Both the position numbers and the translations under genes were made by a program. A stretch of 28,965 bases of DNA from Streptomyces roseochromogenus subsp. oscitans DS 12.976 (GTDB taxonomy: Bacteria > Actinomycetota > Actinomycetes > Streptomycetales > Streptomycetaceae): NCBI RefSeq assembly GCF_000497445.1, contig NZ_CM002285.1, positions 4,648,254-4,677,218 on the forward strand. Direction: 5' to 3'. Positions 1-7,852 of this stretch are shown one piece after another; position 1 is the stretch's first letter, and the number at the start of each line of letters is the position of its first letter. Under the pieces are notes generated by a model. It saw only the letters and a list, made by a program, of their open reading frames with translations, ran no database searches and was not told where the DNA came from.

Positions 1-314
1 AGCGGCCCCCGGCCGCGCCCACGAGCGGCGGGCAGACCCGCTACTGGATCGAGATCAACGGCACCCGCCACCAGATCTCCCGCGCGACGCTGGTACTGGG
101 CCGCAGCACCGACGCCGACGTGCGGATCGACGACCCCGGCGTCTCCCGCCGGCACTGCGAGATCCGGACCGGAACGCCCTCGACGATCCAGGATCTCGGC
201 TCCACCAACGGCATCGTGGTGGACGGGCAGCACACCACCCGCGCTACGCTCCGCGACGGCTCGCGGATCGTCGTGGGCAGCACCACCGTTATCTATAGGC
301 AAGCCGAAGGGTGA
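1..314 (+). CDS. fhaA: FHA domain protein FhaA, C-terminal part (5' end outside window)
   Basis: Only the last ~104 codons are present, read in the frame starting at base 3 and ending with TGA at 312-314. They form one forkhead-associated domain, a phosphothreonine-binding module. The visible hallmarks are the strand ending LVLGRS, the SRRHCEI segment and DLGSTNGI; the Arg of GRS and the Ser/Arg of SRRH are the usual phosphopeptide contacts. In actinobacteria the full protein has an N-terminal DUF3662 domain and a long linker, and it binds phosphorylated cell-wall proteins such as MviN under PknB control. That part lies upstream and cannot be seen. The gene ends 10 nt before fhaB, so the two are probably co-transcribed. 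The FHA assignment is firm; the name fhaA rests on its position first in the fha-pstP-rodA-pbpA-pknB order. Confidence 0.9.
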   Translation, partial: RPPAAPTSGGQTRYWIEINGTRHQISRATLVLGRSTDADVRIDDPGVSRRHCEIRTGTPSTIQDLGSTNGIVVDGQHTTRATLRDGSRIVVGSTTVIYRQAEG

Positions 315-324
315 AGCGGGGGCA

Positions 325-855
325 ATGTCAGAGCTGACCCTCACGGTCATGCGGCTGGGTTTCCTGGCCGTACTGTGGCTGTTCGTGATCGTGGCCGTGC
401 AGGTCATCCGGAGCGACCTGTTCGGTACGCGCGTCACCCAGCGCGGATCCCGTAGGGAGGCCGGTCGCCAGCAGCAGGCGCCCCGGCAGCAGGCCGCCGC
501 GCCCCCGCAGCCGCGCAGCCAGCAGCGGGGCCAGCAGAGCGGCGGCCGGCGCGGACGCAACGCCCCCACCAAGCTGGTCGTGACCGAAGGCACACTGACC
601 GGCACCACGGTCGCGCTGCAGGGCCAGACGATCACTCTGGGCCGGGCACACGACTCCACGATCGTGCTGGACGACGACTACGCCTCCAGCCGTCATGCCA
701 GGATCTACCCGGACCGCGACGGTCAGTGGATCGTCGAGGACCTCGGCTCCACCAACGGCACCTACCTGGACCGGTCCCGGCTGACGACCCCCACACCGAT
801 CCCGCTGGGCGCGCCGATCCGCATCGGCAAGACCGTCATCGAGCTGCGGAAGTAG
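325..855 (+). CDS. fhaB: Membrane-anchored FHA domain protein FhaB (FipA-like)
   Basis: This 176-aa protein has one N-terminal transmembrane helix (about residues 7-28), a low-complexity Gln/Arg/Pro/Gly linker (about 45-80), and a C-terminal FHA domain (about 85-176). The domain shows the signature elements TLGRAHDS, SSRHARI and DLGSTNGTY. The ATG start follows a GCGGGGG stretch and sits 10 nt after the fhaA stop. In mycobacteria the orthologue (FipA) reads PknA/PknB phosphorylation and helps place FtsZ and FtsQ at the septum. Here the same operon encodes the kinase and the PP2C phosphatase, which supports a role as a phosphothreonine reader in cell growth or division. The Gln-rich linker is likely unstructured. 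The family assignment is secure; the division role is inferred from orthologues. Confidence 0.93.
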   Translation: MSELTLTVMRLGFLAVLWLFVIVAVQVIRSDLFGTRVTQRGSRREAGRQQQAPRQQAAAPPQPRSQQRGQQSGGRRGRNAPTKLVVTEGTLTGTTVALQGQTITLGRAHDSTIVLDDDYASSRHARIYPDRDGQWIVEDLGSTNGTYLDRSRLTTPTPIPLGAPIRIGKTVIELRK

Positions 856-947
856 TGCTACATCATGAGTGAGCGCGAGCGGAGCGAGCACGCAGCGGCA
901 GGCCGCCCCCCGGCCGCCGACGCGCTCCCGACCGGAGGGTGGGCAGT

Positions 948-2540
948 GTGGCTCGACACGAGCGGCTGTACCCGGAGCCGACTGGCGAGGTGGGCATGAG
1001 TCTGTCACTGCGCTTTGCCGCCGGATCGCACAAAGGCATGATCCGGGAGGGCAACGAGGACTCCGGTTACGCCGGTCCCCGGCTGCTCGCGATCGCCGAC
1101 GGCATGGGCGGCCAGGCGGCCGGCGAGGTCGCCTCCTCCGAGGTGATCTCCACCCTGGTCACACTCGACGACGACGTGCCCGGCTCCGACATCCTCACCT
1201 CCCTCGGCCAGGCCGTGCAGCGGGCCAACGACCAGCTGCGAGCCATGGTCGAGGAGGACCCGCAGCTGGAGGGCATGGGGACGACCCTCACCGCCCTGCT
1301 GTGGACCGGGCAGCGGCTCGGTCTCGTGCACGTCGGCGACTCCCGCGCCTATCTGCTGCGTGACGGAGTTCTCACCCAGATCACCCAGGACCACACCTGG
1401 GTGCAGCGGCTCGTCGACGAGGGCCGGATCACCGAAGAGGAAGCGACCACGCATCCGCAGCGGTCGCTGCTCATGCGCGCGCTCGGCAGCGGGGACCACG
1501 TCGAGCCCGACCTGTCCATCCGCGAGGTGCGGGCCGGTGATCGGTATCTCATCTGCTCCGACGGGCTGTCCGCGGTCGTCTCCCACCAGACCATCGAGGA
1601 GACCCTCGCCAGCTACCAGGGCCCGCACGAGACCGTGCAGGAGCTGATCCAGCTCGCGCTGCGCGGCGGCGGCCCCGACAACATCACCGTCATCGTCGCG
1701 GACGTGCTCGACCTGGACACCGGCGACACCATGGCCGGCCAGCTCTCCGACCAGCCGGTGGTGGTCGGCGCCGTCGCCGAGAACCAGCACCACCTGCACG
1801 ACAACGGCATCATGCAGACCCCGGCCGGCCGCGCCTCCCACCTGGGCCGCCAGGCGCACGGGCACGGCGGCGGCGAGTTCGGCCCGCCCGGCTCCGGCGA
1901 CACCACCGGGTACGTCCCGGCGGGCAGCTTCGGCGACTACGCCGACGGCGACTTCACCAAGCCGCGCGGCCGGGGCAAGTGGCTGAAGAGATCCCTCTAC
2001 AGCGTCCTCGCCCTCGCCGTCATCGGCGGCGGCCTCTACGGCGGCTACCAGTGGACGCAGACGCAGTACTACGTCGGCGCCAAGGACGAGCACGTGGCGC
2101 TGTACCGCGGGATCAGCCAGGACCTGGCCTGGGTGTCGCTGTCGAAGGTGGAGAAGGACCACCCCGAGATCGAACTCAAGTACCTGCCGCCGTACCAGCA
2201 GAAGCAGGTGAAAGCCACGATCGCCGCGGGCGGTCTGCAGCAGGCCCAGGCGAAGATCGAGGCACTGTCCGTGCAGGCCTCCGCGTGCCGGAAGCAGGCG
2301 GAGCGCCAGTCCGCCGAGGCCGAGCGGAACGCGAAGACGGGGCAGGGCGAGGCCGGAGGCACCACGGGAACCAGCCGTACCGCCTTCACGTCCAAGGCGA
2401 CACCGACCCCGCACCCATCCGGTTCGGCGCCCGCTACGAAGACCCCTTCGAAGCCGCCGTCCGCGTCCGCCACTCCGAACCCCGGCCCGAGCCTCTCCGA
2501 GGATGAGCAGAAGGTCGTCGATCAGTGCGGCAAGCAGTAG
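948..2540 (+). CDS. pstP: PP2C-family serine/threonine protein phosphatase PstP
   Basis: This 530-aa membrane phosphatase would dephosphorylate PknB and its substrates at Mn/Mg-dependent sites. The cytoplasmic PP2C domain (about residues 18-255) shows GNEDS (metal-binding Asp38), IADGMGGQ (Asp51), GMGTTLTA, VGDSRAY, LICSDGLS and GPDNIT. A His/Gly-rich linker follows, then one transmembrane helix near residues 345-365. The extracellular tail is about 165 residues and rich in Thr, Ser and Pro toward its end. The GTG at 948 is chosen because GGAGG lies at 934-938 with 9-nt spacing. An ATG at 996 (GAGG at 987-990) also gives a complete domain and cannot be excluded. The 92-nt gap after fhaB contains GAGCG-type short repeats near 870-892. 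Co-location with the kinase and PBP genes matches the actinobacterial growth operon. Confidence 0.95.
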   Translation: MARHERLYPEPTGEVGMSLSLRFAAGSHKGMIREGNEDSGYAGPRLLAIADGMGGQAAGEVASSEVISTLVTLDDDVPGSDILTSLGQAVQRANDQLRAMVEEDPQLEGMGTTLTALLWTGQRLGLVHVGDSRAYLLRDGVLTQITQDHTWVQRLVDEGRITEEEATTHPQRSLLMRALGSGDHVEPDLSIREVRAGDRYLICSDGLSAVVSHQTIEETLASYQGPHETVQELIQLALRGGGPDNITVIVADVLDLDTGDTMAGQLSDQPVVVGAVAENQHHLHDNGIMQTPAGRASHLGRQAHGHGGGEFGPPGSGDTTGYVPAGSFGDYADGDFTKPRGRGKWLKRSLYSVLALAVIGGGLYGGYQWTQTQYYVGAKDEHVALYRGISQDLAWVSLSKVEKDHPEIELKYLPPYQQKQVKATIAAGGLQQAQAKIEALSVQASACRKQAERQSAEAERNAKTGQGEAGGTTGTSRTAFTSKATPTPHPSGSAPATKTPSKPPSASATPNPGPSLSEDEQKVVDQCGKQ

Positions 2541-2567
2541 CCACGCCGCGAGAGGCCCTGTCACACG

Positions 2568-4019
2568 ATGAGCAGTACGACTAACTCGCCGACGCATCAC
2601 ACCTCCACGATCGGCGCGATCGGCGCACCGAGCCGCCGCAACACCGAGCTGGCCCTGCTGGTCTTCGCCGTGGCCATCCCGGTGTTCGCCTACGCCAACG
2701 TGGGCCTGGCCATCAACAACCAGGTGCCCGCCGGGCTGCTGGCGTACGGCCTGGGCCTCGGTCTGCTGGCCGGCGTCGCCCATCTCGCCGTGCGGAAGTT
2801 CGCCCCCTATGCCGACCCGCTGCTGCTGCCGCTGGCGACGCTGCTCAACGGGCTCGGGCTCGTCGTCATCTGGCGGCTGGACCAGTCCAAGCTGCTGCAG
2901 TCGCTCAAGGGCTTCTCCCCGGCCGCGCCCCGCCAGCTGCTGTACACCGCGCTGGGCATCGCCCTGTTCGCCGTCGTGCTGATCTTCCTGAAGGACCACC
3001 GGGTCCTGCAGCGCTACACCTACATCTCCATGGCCGGCGCCCTGGTGCTGTTGCTCCTGCCGCTGGTGCCCGGCCTCGGGGCCGACATCTACGGCGCCAA
3101 GATCTGGATCAGGATCCCCGGCCTGGGCTCCCTCCAGCCCGGCGAGTTCGCGAAGATCATCCTCGCGGTCTTCTTCGCCGGTTACCTGATGGTGAAGCGC
3201 GACGCCCTGGCCCTCGCCAGCCGCCGCTTCATGGGCCTGTACCTGCCGCGCGGCCGCGACCTCGGTCCGATCCTGGTCGTCTGGGCGATGTCGATCCTCA
3301 TCCTCGTCTTCGAGACCGACCTGGGCACGTCACTGCTGTTCTTCGGCATGTTCGTGGTCATGCTGTACGTCGCCACCGAGCGGACCAGCTGGATCGTCTT
3401 CGGTCTGCTGATGTCCGCGGTCGGCGCCGTCGGCGTGGCGAGCTTCGAGTCGCACATCCAGACGCGAGTCCAGGCCTGGCTCAACCCGATGCGCGAGTAC
3501 GAGCTCAGCCGCCAGGTCACTCACGACGGCATCCTCCACTCCGACCAGCTGCAGCAGTCTCTGTGGGCGTTCGGCTCCGGCGGCACCCTGGGCACCGGCC
3601 TCGGCCAGGGCCACTCGGACCTGATCCGGTTCGCGGCCAACTCCGACTTCATCTTCGCCACCTTCGGCGAGGAGCTGGGGCTCGCCGGCATCATGGCGAT
3701 CCTGCTGATCTACGGCCTGATCGTGGAGCGCGGCGTGCGCACCGCCCTCGCCGCCCGCGACCCGTTCGGCAAGCTGCTCGCCGTCGGCCTGTCCGGCGCC
3801 TTCGCACTGCAGGTCTTCGTCGTGGCCGGCGGTGTGATGGGCCTGATCCCGCTGACCGGTATGACCATGCCGTTCCTGGCCTCCGGCGGTTCATCCGTGC
3901 TGGCCAACTGGGCGCTGATCGGCATCCTGATCCGCATCAGCGACACCGCCCGCCGCCCGGCGCCCGCCCCCGCGACCAACCCCGACGCCGAGATGACCCA
4001 GGTGGTCCGCCCGTCATGA
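2568..4019 (+). CDS. rodA: SEDS-family peptidoglycan glycosyltransferase (RodA/FtsW type)
   Basis: This 483-aa polytopic membrane protein has about ten hydrophobic segments. SEDS signatures are visible: IWIRIPGLGSLQPGEFAK in the first half, SDFIFATFGEELG, and the C-terminal GLIPLTGMTMPFLASGGSS. SEDS proteins polymerise lipid II into glycan strands and work with a cognate class B PBP. Here that partner is pbpA, whose ATG overlaps the rodA stop (ATGA at 4016-4019), which implies coupled translation. The start at 2568 lies 27 nt after pstP with a GAGAGG-like sequence further upstream than usual, so it is less certain than the reading frame. Sequence motifs alone do not separate RodA from FtsW. 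The RodA name follows the mycobacterial operon order. Confidence 0.93.
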   Translation: MSSTTNSPTHHTSTIGAIGAPSRRNTELALLVFAVAIPVFAYANVGLAINNQVPAGLLAYGLGLGLLAGVAHLAVRKFAPYADPLLLPLATLLNGLGLVVIWRLDQSKLLQSLKGFSPAAPRQLLYTALGIALFAVVLIFLKDHRVLQRYTYISMAGALVLLLLPLVPGLGADIYGAKIWIRIPGLGSLQPGEFAKIILAVFFAGYLMVKRDALALASRRFMGLYLPRGRDLGPILVVWAMSILILVFETDLGTSLLFFGMFVVMLYVATERTSWIVFGLLMSAVGAVGVASFESHIQTRVQAWLNPMREYELSRQVTHDGILHSDQLQQSLWAFGSGGTLGTGLGQGHSDLIRFAANSDFIFATFGEELGLAGIMAILLIYGLIVERGVRTALAARDPFGKLLAVGLSGAFALQVFVVAGGVMGLIPLTGMTMPFLASGGSSVLANWALIGILIRISDTARRPAPAPATNPDAEMTQVVRPS

Positions 4020-5485
4020 ACAAGCCCCTGCGCCGGATCGCGATCTTCTGCGGCCTCCTCGTGCTGGCCCTGCTGATCCGCGACAACTACCTCCAGTACG
4101 TCAAGGCCGACCAGCTGGCGAGCCAGAAGGACAACCGCCGGGTCGCCATCCAGCGTTACGCGCACCCGCGCGGCGACATCATCGTCGACGGCAACCCGAT
4201 AACCGGCTCCGCCGTGTCCAAGAGCGGTGACTTCAAGTACAAGCGCACCTACAAGGACGGCCCCCTGTGGGCCCCGGTGACCGGCTACTCCTCGCAGGCT
4301 TTCGACGGCAGCCAGCTGGAGAAGATCGACGACGGCATCCTCACCGGCACCGATGACCGGCTCTTCTTCCGCAACACCCTCGACATGATCACGGGCAAGC
4401 CGAAGCAGGGCGGCAATGTCGTCACCACGCTGAACGCGGCCGCGCAGAAGGCGGCGTACGACGGGCTGGCCAAGCAGGGCGGCAAGGGCGCGGTCGTCGC
4501 CCTGGAGCCTTCCACCGGCAAGATCCTGGCGATGGCCTCCTACCCGTCGTACGACCCCTCGTCCTTCTCGGGCTACTCCGACAGCGACGCCAAGGCCTGG
4601 AACAGCCTGAGGGACGACAAGGCCGACCCGATGCAGAACCGGGCGCTGCGCGAGACCTACCCGCCGGGCTCCACGTTCAAGGTGGTCACCGCGGCGGCCG
4701 CGCTGGAGAACGGGCTGTACAAGTCGGCCGACGAGAAGACGAACTCGCCGCTGCCCTGGACCATGCCGGGCACCACGACGCAGCTGAAGAACGAGGGCAA
4801 CATCCCCTGCGAGAACGCCACCCTGCGGACCGCGCTGCAGTACTCCTGCAACACCGTCTTCGGCAAGATCGGCGCCGACCTCGGCAACGACAAGATGCTG
4901 GCCGAGGCCAAGAAGTTCGGCTTCGACTCCGAGCAGTTCACGCCGGTCCGCTCCAACGCCTCGGTGTTCTCGGACAACATGAACCAGTCGCAGACCGCGC
5001 TGTCCTCCATCGGCCAGTACAACACCGCCGCGACCCCGCTGCAGATGGCCATGGTCGCCTCGGCGGTCGCCAACGACGGCAAGCTGATGAAGCCGTACAT
5101 GGTGGACAAGCTCCAGTCGTCCAACCTCGACACCGTCGAGCAGACCGAGCCGCAGGAGATGAGCCGGCCGCTGTCGTCGGAGAACGCGCAGATCCTGCAG
5201 TCGATGATGCAGACGGTGGTCGAGAAGGGCACCGGTACGAACGCCAAGATCGACGGCGTCACCGTCGGCGGCAAGACGGGTACCGCGCAGCACGGTGTGG
5301 CGAACAGCGCCAACCCTTACGCGTGGTTCCTCTCCTACGCCAAGCTGTCCGACGGCAGCTCGCCGGTCGCCGTGGCCGTGGTCATCGAGGACGAGAGCGC
5401 CAACCGCGACGACATCTCGGGTGGCGGCCTGGCGGCGCCCATCGCGAAGAACGTCATGCAGGCGGTCATCCAATCGAAGAAGTGA
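4016..5485 (+). CDS. pbpA: Class B penicillin-binding protein (transpeptidase) PbpA
   Basis: This 489-aa D,D-transpeptidase crosslinks peptidoglycan outside the membrane. A short N-terminal helix (about residues 9-23) anchors it. A small dimerisation region follows, then the transpeptidase domain from about residue 155. The three active-site motifs are present: STFK within PPGSTFKVV (catalytic Ser), SCN within YSCNTVFGK, and KTGTAQ near the C-terminus. The frame stays open far upstream (to 3563), but the ATG at 4016 is chosen because it overlaps the rodA stop by 4 nt and gives the normal MNKPLRR N-terminus. It should form a polymerase-crosslinker pair with RodA in apical or septal wall growth. 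The length is typical of actinobacterial PbpA. Confidence 0.95.
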   Translation: MNKPLRRIAIFCGLLVLALLIRDNYLQYVKADQLASQKDNRRVAIQRYAHPRGDIIVDGNPITGSAVSKSGDFKYKRTYKDGPLWAPVTGYSSQAFDGSQLEKIDDGILTGTDDRLFFRNTLDMITGKPKQGGNVVTTLNAAAQKAAYDGLAKQGGKGAVVALEPSTGKILAMASYPSYDPSSFSGYSDSDAKAWNSLRDDKADPMQNRALRETYPPGSTFKVVTAAAALENGLYKSADEKTNSPLPWTMPGTTTQLKNEGNIPCENATLRTALQYSCNTVFGKIGADLGNDKMLAEAKKFGFDSEQFTPVRSNASVFSDNMNQSQTALSSIGQYNTAATPLQMAMVASAVANDGKLMKPYMVDKLQSSNLDTVEQTEPQEMSRPLSSENAQILQSMMQTVVEKGTGTNAKIDGVTVGGKTGTAQHGVANSANPYAWFLSYAKLSDGSSPVAVAVVIEDESANRDDISGGGLAAPIAKNVMQAVIQSKK

Positions 5486-5520
5486 CCCCCGTCACGTCTC
5501 CTTCACATCGTTGCACGTTG

Positions 5521-5539
5521 CGATACCGGTCCTGTATCG
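5521..5539. promoter_or_regulatory. Inverted repeat in the pbpA-pknB gap
   Basis: CGATAC (5521-5526) and GTATCG (5534-5539) form a perfect 6-bp dyad with a 7-nt centre. It lies in the 172-nt gap before pknB. A TTGCAC hexamer (5511-5516) lies just upstream and TGTATC (5533-5538) overlaps the dyad with 16-nt spacing, so a weak promoter with an overlapping operator is possible. The gap suggests pknB can be expressed apart from the upstream operon. The function is inferred. Confidence 0.35.
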
Positions 5540-5657
5540 GGTTGCGGGCTTGGCCAGGTCACACAAAGCGAGCCGGGTACGGTAGGCCCGGACGGCAGCC
5601 TCCGGCGGCGCACGACGGTGCGCGGCCGGGACCGACGGAGAGGGCTGGTAGGTAGCT

Positions 5658-7652
5658 ATGGAAGAGCCGCGTCGCCTCGGCGGCCGGTACGAACTGGGCC
5701 AGGTGCTCGGTCGTGGTGGCATGGCGGAGGTCTACCTCGCGCATGACACCCGGCTCGGCCGCACCGTGGCAGTGAAGACCCTGCGCGCCGACCTGGCACG
5801 CGACCCTTCCTTCCAGGCCCGGTTCCGCCGGGAGGCCCAGTCGGCCGCCTCGCTCAACCATCCCGCGATCGTCGCGGTCTACGACACGGGCGAGGACTAC
5901 ATCGACGGGGTCTCCATCCCGTACATCGTGATGGAGTACGTCGACGGCTCCACGCTCCGTGAGCTTCTTCACAGTGGCCGCAAGCTGCTGCCCGAGCGGG
6001 CCATGGAGATGACGATCGGCATCCTCCAGGGTCTGGAGTACGCCCACCGCAACGGCATCGTCCACCGTGACATCAAGCCGGCCAACGTCATGCTGACCCG
6101 CAACGGCCAGGTCAAGGTGATGGACTTCGGCATCGCCCGTGCCATGGGCGACGCCGGCATGACCATGACGCAGACGGCGGCAGTCATCGGCACGGCCCAG
6201 TACCTCTCGCCGGAGCAGGCGAAGGGCGAGCAGGTCGACGCCCGCTCGGACCTGTACTCGACGGGTTGTCTCCTCTACGAGCTGCTGACGGTCCGCCCGC
6301 CCTTCGTCGGCGACTCCCCCGTGGCCGTGGCCTACCAGCACGTCCGCGAGGAGCCCCAGGCACCGTCGGTCTTCGACCCCGAGATCACCCCCGAGATGGA
6401 CGCGATCGTCCTGAAGGCGCTGGTCAAGGACCCGAACTATCGCTATCAGTCGGCCGACGAGATGCGCGCCGACATCGAGGCCTGCCTGGACGGCCAGCCG
6501 GTCGCGGCAACGGCCGCGATGGGCGCGGTGGGCTACGGCGGCTACCCCGACGACCAGCCGACGACGGCCCTGCGCCCGGACGCCGGCGGCGGAGCGACCA
6601 CGATGCTCCCGCCGATGAACCCGGACGACGGCGGCTACGGCTACGACGAGAGCCCGGGCCGCCGCGGCCGGCAGCAGAAGAAGTCCCACACCTCCACGAT
6701 CCTGCTGGTGGTCGCGGGCATCCTGGTCCTGATCGGCGCGATCCTGATCGGCAAGTGGGTGGCGAGCGGCACCAACACCGCGGACAAGCCGTTCGGGGCC
6801 CCCAACTTCGTCGACCAGACCTACGCCGACGCCCAGAAGATGGCCACCAACTCGGACCTGAAACTGGCGCCCCCGACCCGGCAGCCCTGTGACAACGAGC
6901 CCAAGGGCAGAGTCTGCTCGCAGGACCCCAAGGCCGGGACAGACGTGAAGAAGGGCGACACGATCAACCTGGTGGTGTCGACGGGGGCGCCGAAGGTGGA
7001 CGTGCCGGACGTCCGCGGACTCCAGTTCGACCAGGCCCAGTCCCAGCTGGAGGGCAAGGGCTTCAAGGTCGAGAAGCAGACCCAGGTCTCGACTCAGCCA
7101 CCGGGCGTGGTCATCACCCAGGATCCGCAGGGCGGCACGAGCCAGCAGAAGGGCACCACGATCACCCTCACGGTCGCCAAGGCCGAGGACAAGGTGACCA
7201 TCCCCGGTGACCTCGTCGGCAAGTCCTGCGACGACGCGAAGTCCGAGCTGCAGCAGCTGGGCCTGGTGCCGGGCGACTGCACGGAGACCCCCACCGCCGA
7301 CCAGGCTCAGGACGGCAAGGTCCTGTCGACCAACCCGGGGGCGGGCCAGCAGGTGGGGAAGAACACGCCGGTCACGATCAACGTCGGCAAGTTCCAGGGT
7401 GGCCAGCCGCAGGGCCAGGTACCGAACGTCGTGGGCAAGACCCTGAAGCAGGCCGAGCAGATCTTGCAGCAGAGCGGCTACACGCAGATCACGGTCACCG
7501 GACCGGGCGACGACAAGGCACGGGTCATCCAGCAGACCCCGACAGCGGGAACCCAGGCCGACCCGAGCACCACCCAGATCGCCCTGACCACCCTCGACAT
7601 CGGCGGCGGCGGCAACGGCGGCGGCGGCTTCCTCGGCGGTAACAACGGCTGA
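5658..7652 (+). CDS. pknB: PASTA-domain serine/threonine protein kinase PknB
   Basis: This 664-aa membrane receptor kinase has a Hanks-type domain (about residues 10-275). It shows GRGGMAEVY, catalytic Lys40 in AVKTL, HRDIKPAN with Asp138, DFG with Asp156, an activation loop TMTQTAAVIGTAQYLSPEQ, and the usual C-lobe motifs. A Gly/Asp-rich juxtamembrane segment leads to one transmembrane helix near 348-370. Four PASTA repeats follow outside, for example VPDVRGLQFDQAQ and VPNVVGKTLKQAE, and the protein ends in a Gly-rich tail. PASTA repeats bind muropeptides or lipid II, linking wall state to phosphorylation. The ATG at 5658 has GGTAGGTAG upstream. The kinase domain numbering matches mycobacterial PknB closely. 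Likely substrates include proteins read by FhaA and FhaB, with PstP as antagonist. Confidence 0.96.
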   Translation: MEEPRRLGGRYELGQVLGRGGMAEVYLAHDTRLGRTVAVKTLRADLARDPSFQARFRREAQSAASLNHPAIVAVYDTGEDYIDGVSIPYIVMEYVDGSTLRELLHSGRKLLPERAMEMTIGILQGLEYAHRNGIVHRDIKPANVMLTRNGQVKVMDFGIARAMGDAGMTMTQTAAVIGTAQYLSPEQAKGEQVDARSDLYSTGCLLYELLTVRPPFVGDSPVAVAYQHVREEPQAPSVFDPEITPEMDAIVLKALVKDPNYRYQSADEMRADIEACLDGQPVAATAAMGAVGYGGYPDDQPTTALRPDAGGGATTMLPPMNPDDGGYGYDESPGRRGRQQKKSHTSTILLVVAGILVLIGAILIGKWVASGTNTADKPFGAPNFVDQTYADAQKMATNSDLKLAPPTRQPCDNEPKGRVCSQDPKAGTDVKKGDTINLVVSTGAPKVDVPDVRGLQFDQAQSQLEGKGFKVEKQTQVSTQPPGVVITQDPQGGTSQQKGTTITLTVAKAEDKVTIPGDLVGKSCDDAKSELQQLGLVPGDCTETPTADQAQDGKVLSTNPGAGQQVGKNTPVTINVGKFQGGQPQGQVPNVVGKTLKQAEQILQQSGYTQITVTGPGDDKARVIQQTPTAGTQADPSTTQIALTTLDIGGGGNGGGGFLGGNNG

Positions 7653-7672
7653 CGCCCCGCACAGAACAAGAC

Positions 7673-7712
7673 GAGTGGGCCCCTGCCGGGACTGCCTGGC
7701 AGGGGCCCACTC
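7673..7712 (+). terminator. Strong hairpin terminator after pknB
   Basis: A perfect 15-bp inverted repeat (7673-7687 with 7698-7712, beginning GAGTGGGCCCC) has a 10-nt loop. It begins 20 nt after the pknB stop. There is no long T tract, which is common in Streptomyces terminators. It closes the growth operon. Confidence 0.85.
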
Positions 7713-7733
7713 ATGAGTTCAGCCGGATTGATC

Positions 7734-7773
7734 GCACTGCAGTGCCCCTACCGATCGTGTCTTCATATGACAC
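7734..7773. promoter_or_regulatory. Control region of the Mrr-like gene: two dyads
   Basis: GCACTGCAGTGC (7734-7745) is a perfect 12-bp palindrome. GTGTC (7757-7761) and GACAC (7769-7773) form a second dyad around TTCATAT. TTGATC at 7728-7733 could be a -35 element, but no convincing -10 was found. The dyads lie 80-119 nt before the chosen start at 7853. They may be operators for the HTH-like N-terminus of the encoded protein or another regulator; this is inference. Confidence 0.4.
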
Positions 7774-7852
7774 GGCTCGTTGATCGGGTGGGGTGGGGGA
7801 TACGGGTCTCTGCCCCGGCCAGGTGGCCACGACCGAGCCGAAGGGGCAGAAC

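Noticed and set aside
1005..2999. Long open frame on the - strand opposite pstP and rodA (664 codons)
   Set aside because: It is a mirror of high-GC codon bias in the real + strand genes. Its translation is low-complexity Gly/Arg/Val/Gln with no domain.
3563..4015. N-terminal extension of the pbpA frame into rodA
   Set aside because: The extension is Arg/Pro-rich shadow sequence. PbpA begins at the ATG overlapping the rodA stop, with a normal membrane anchor right after it.
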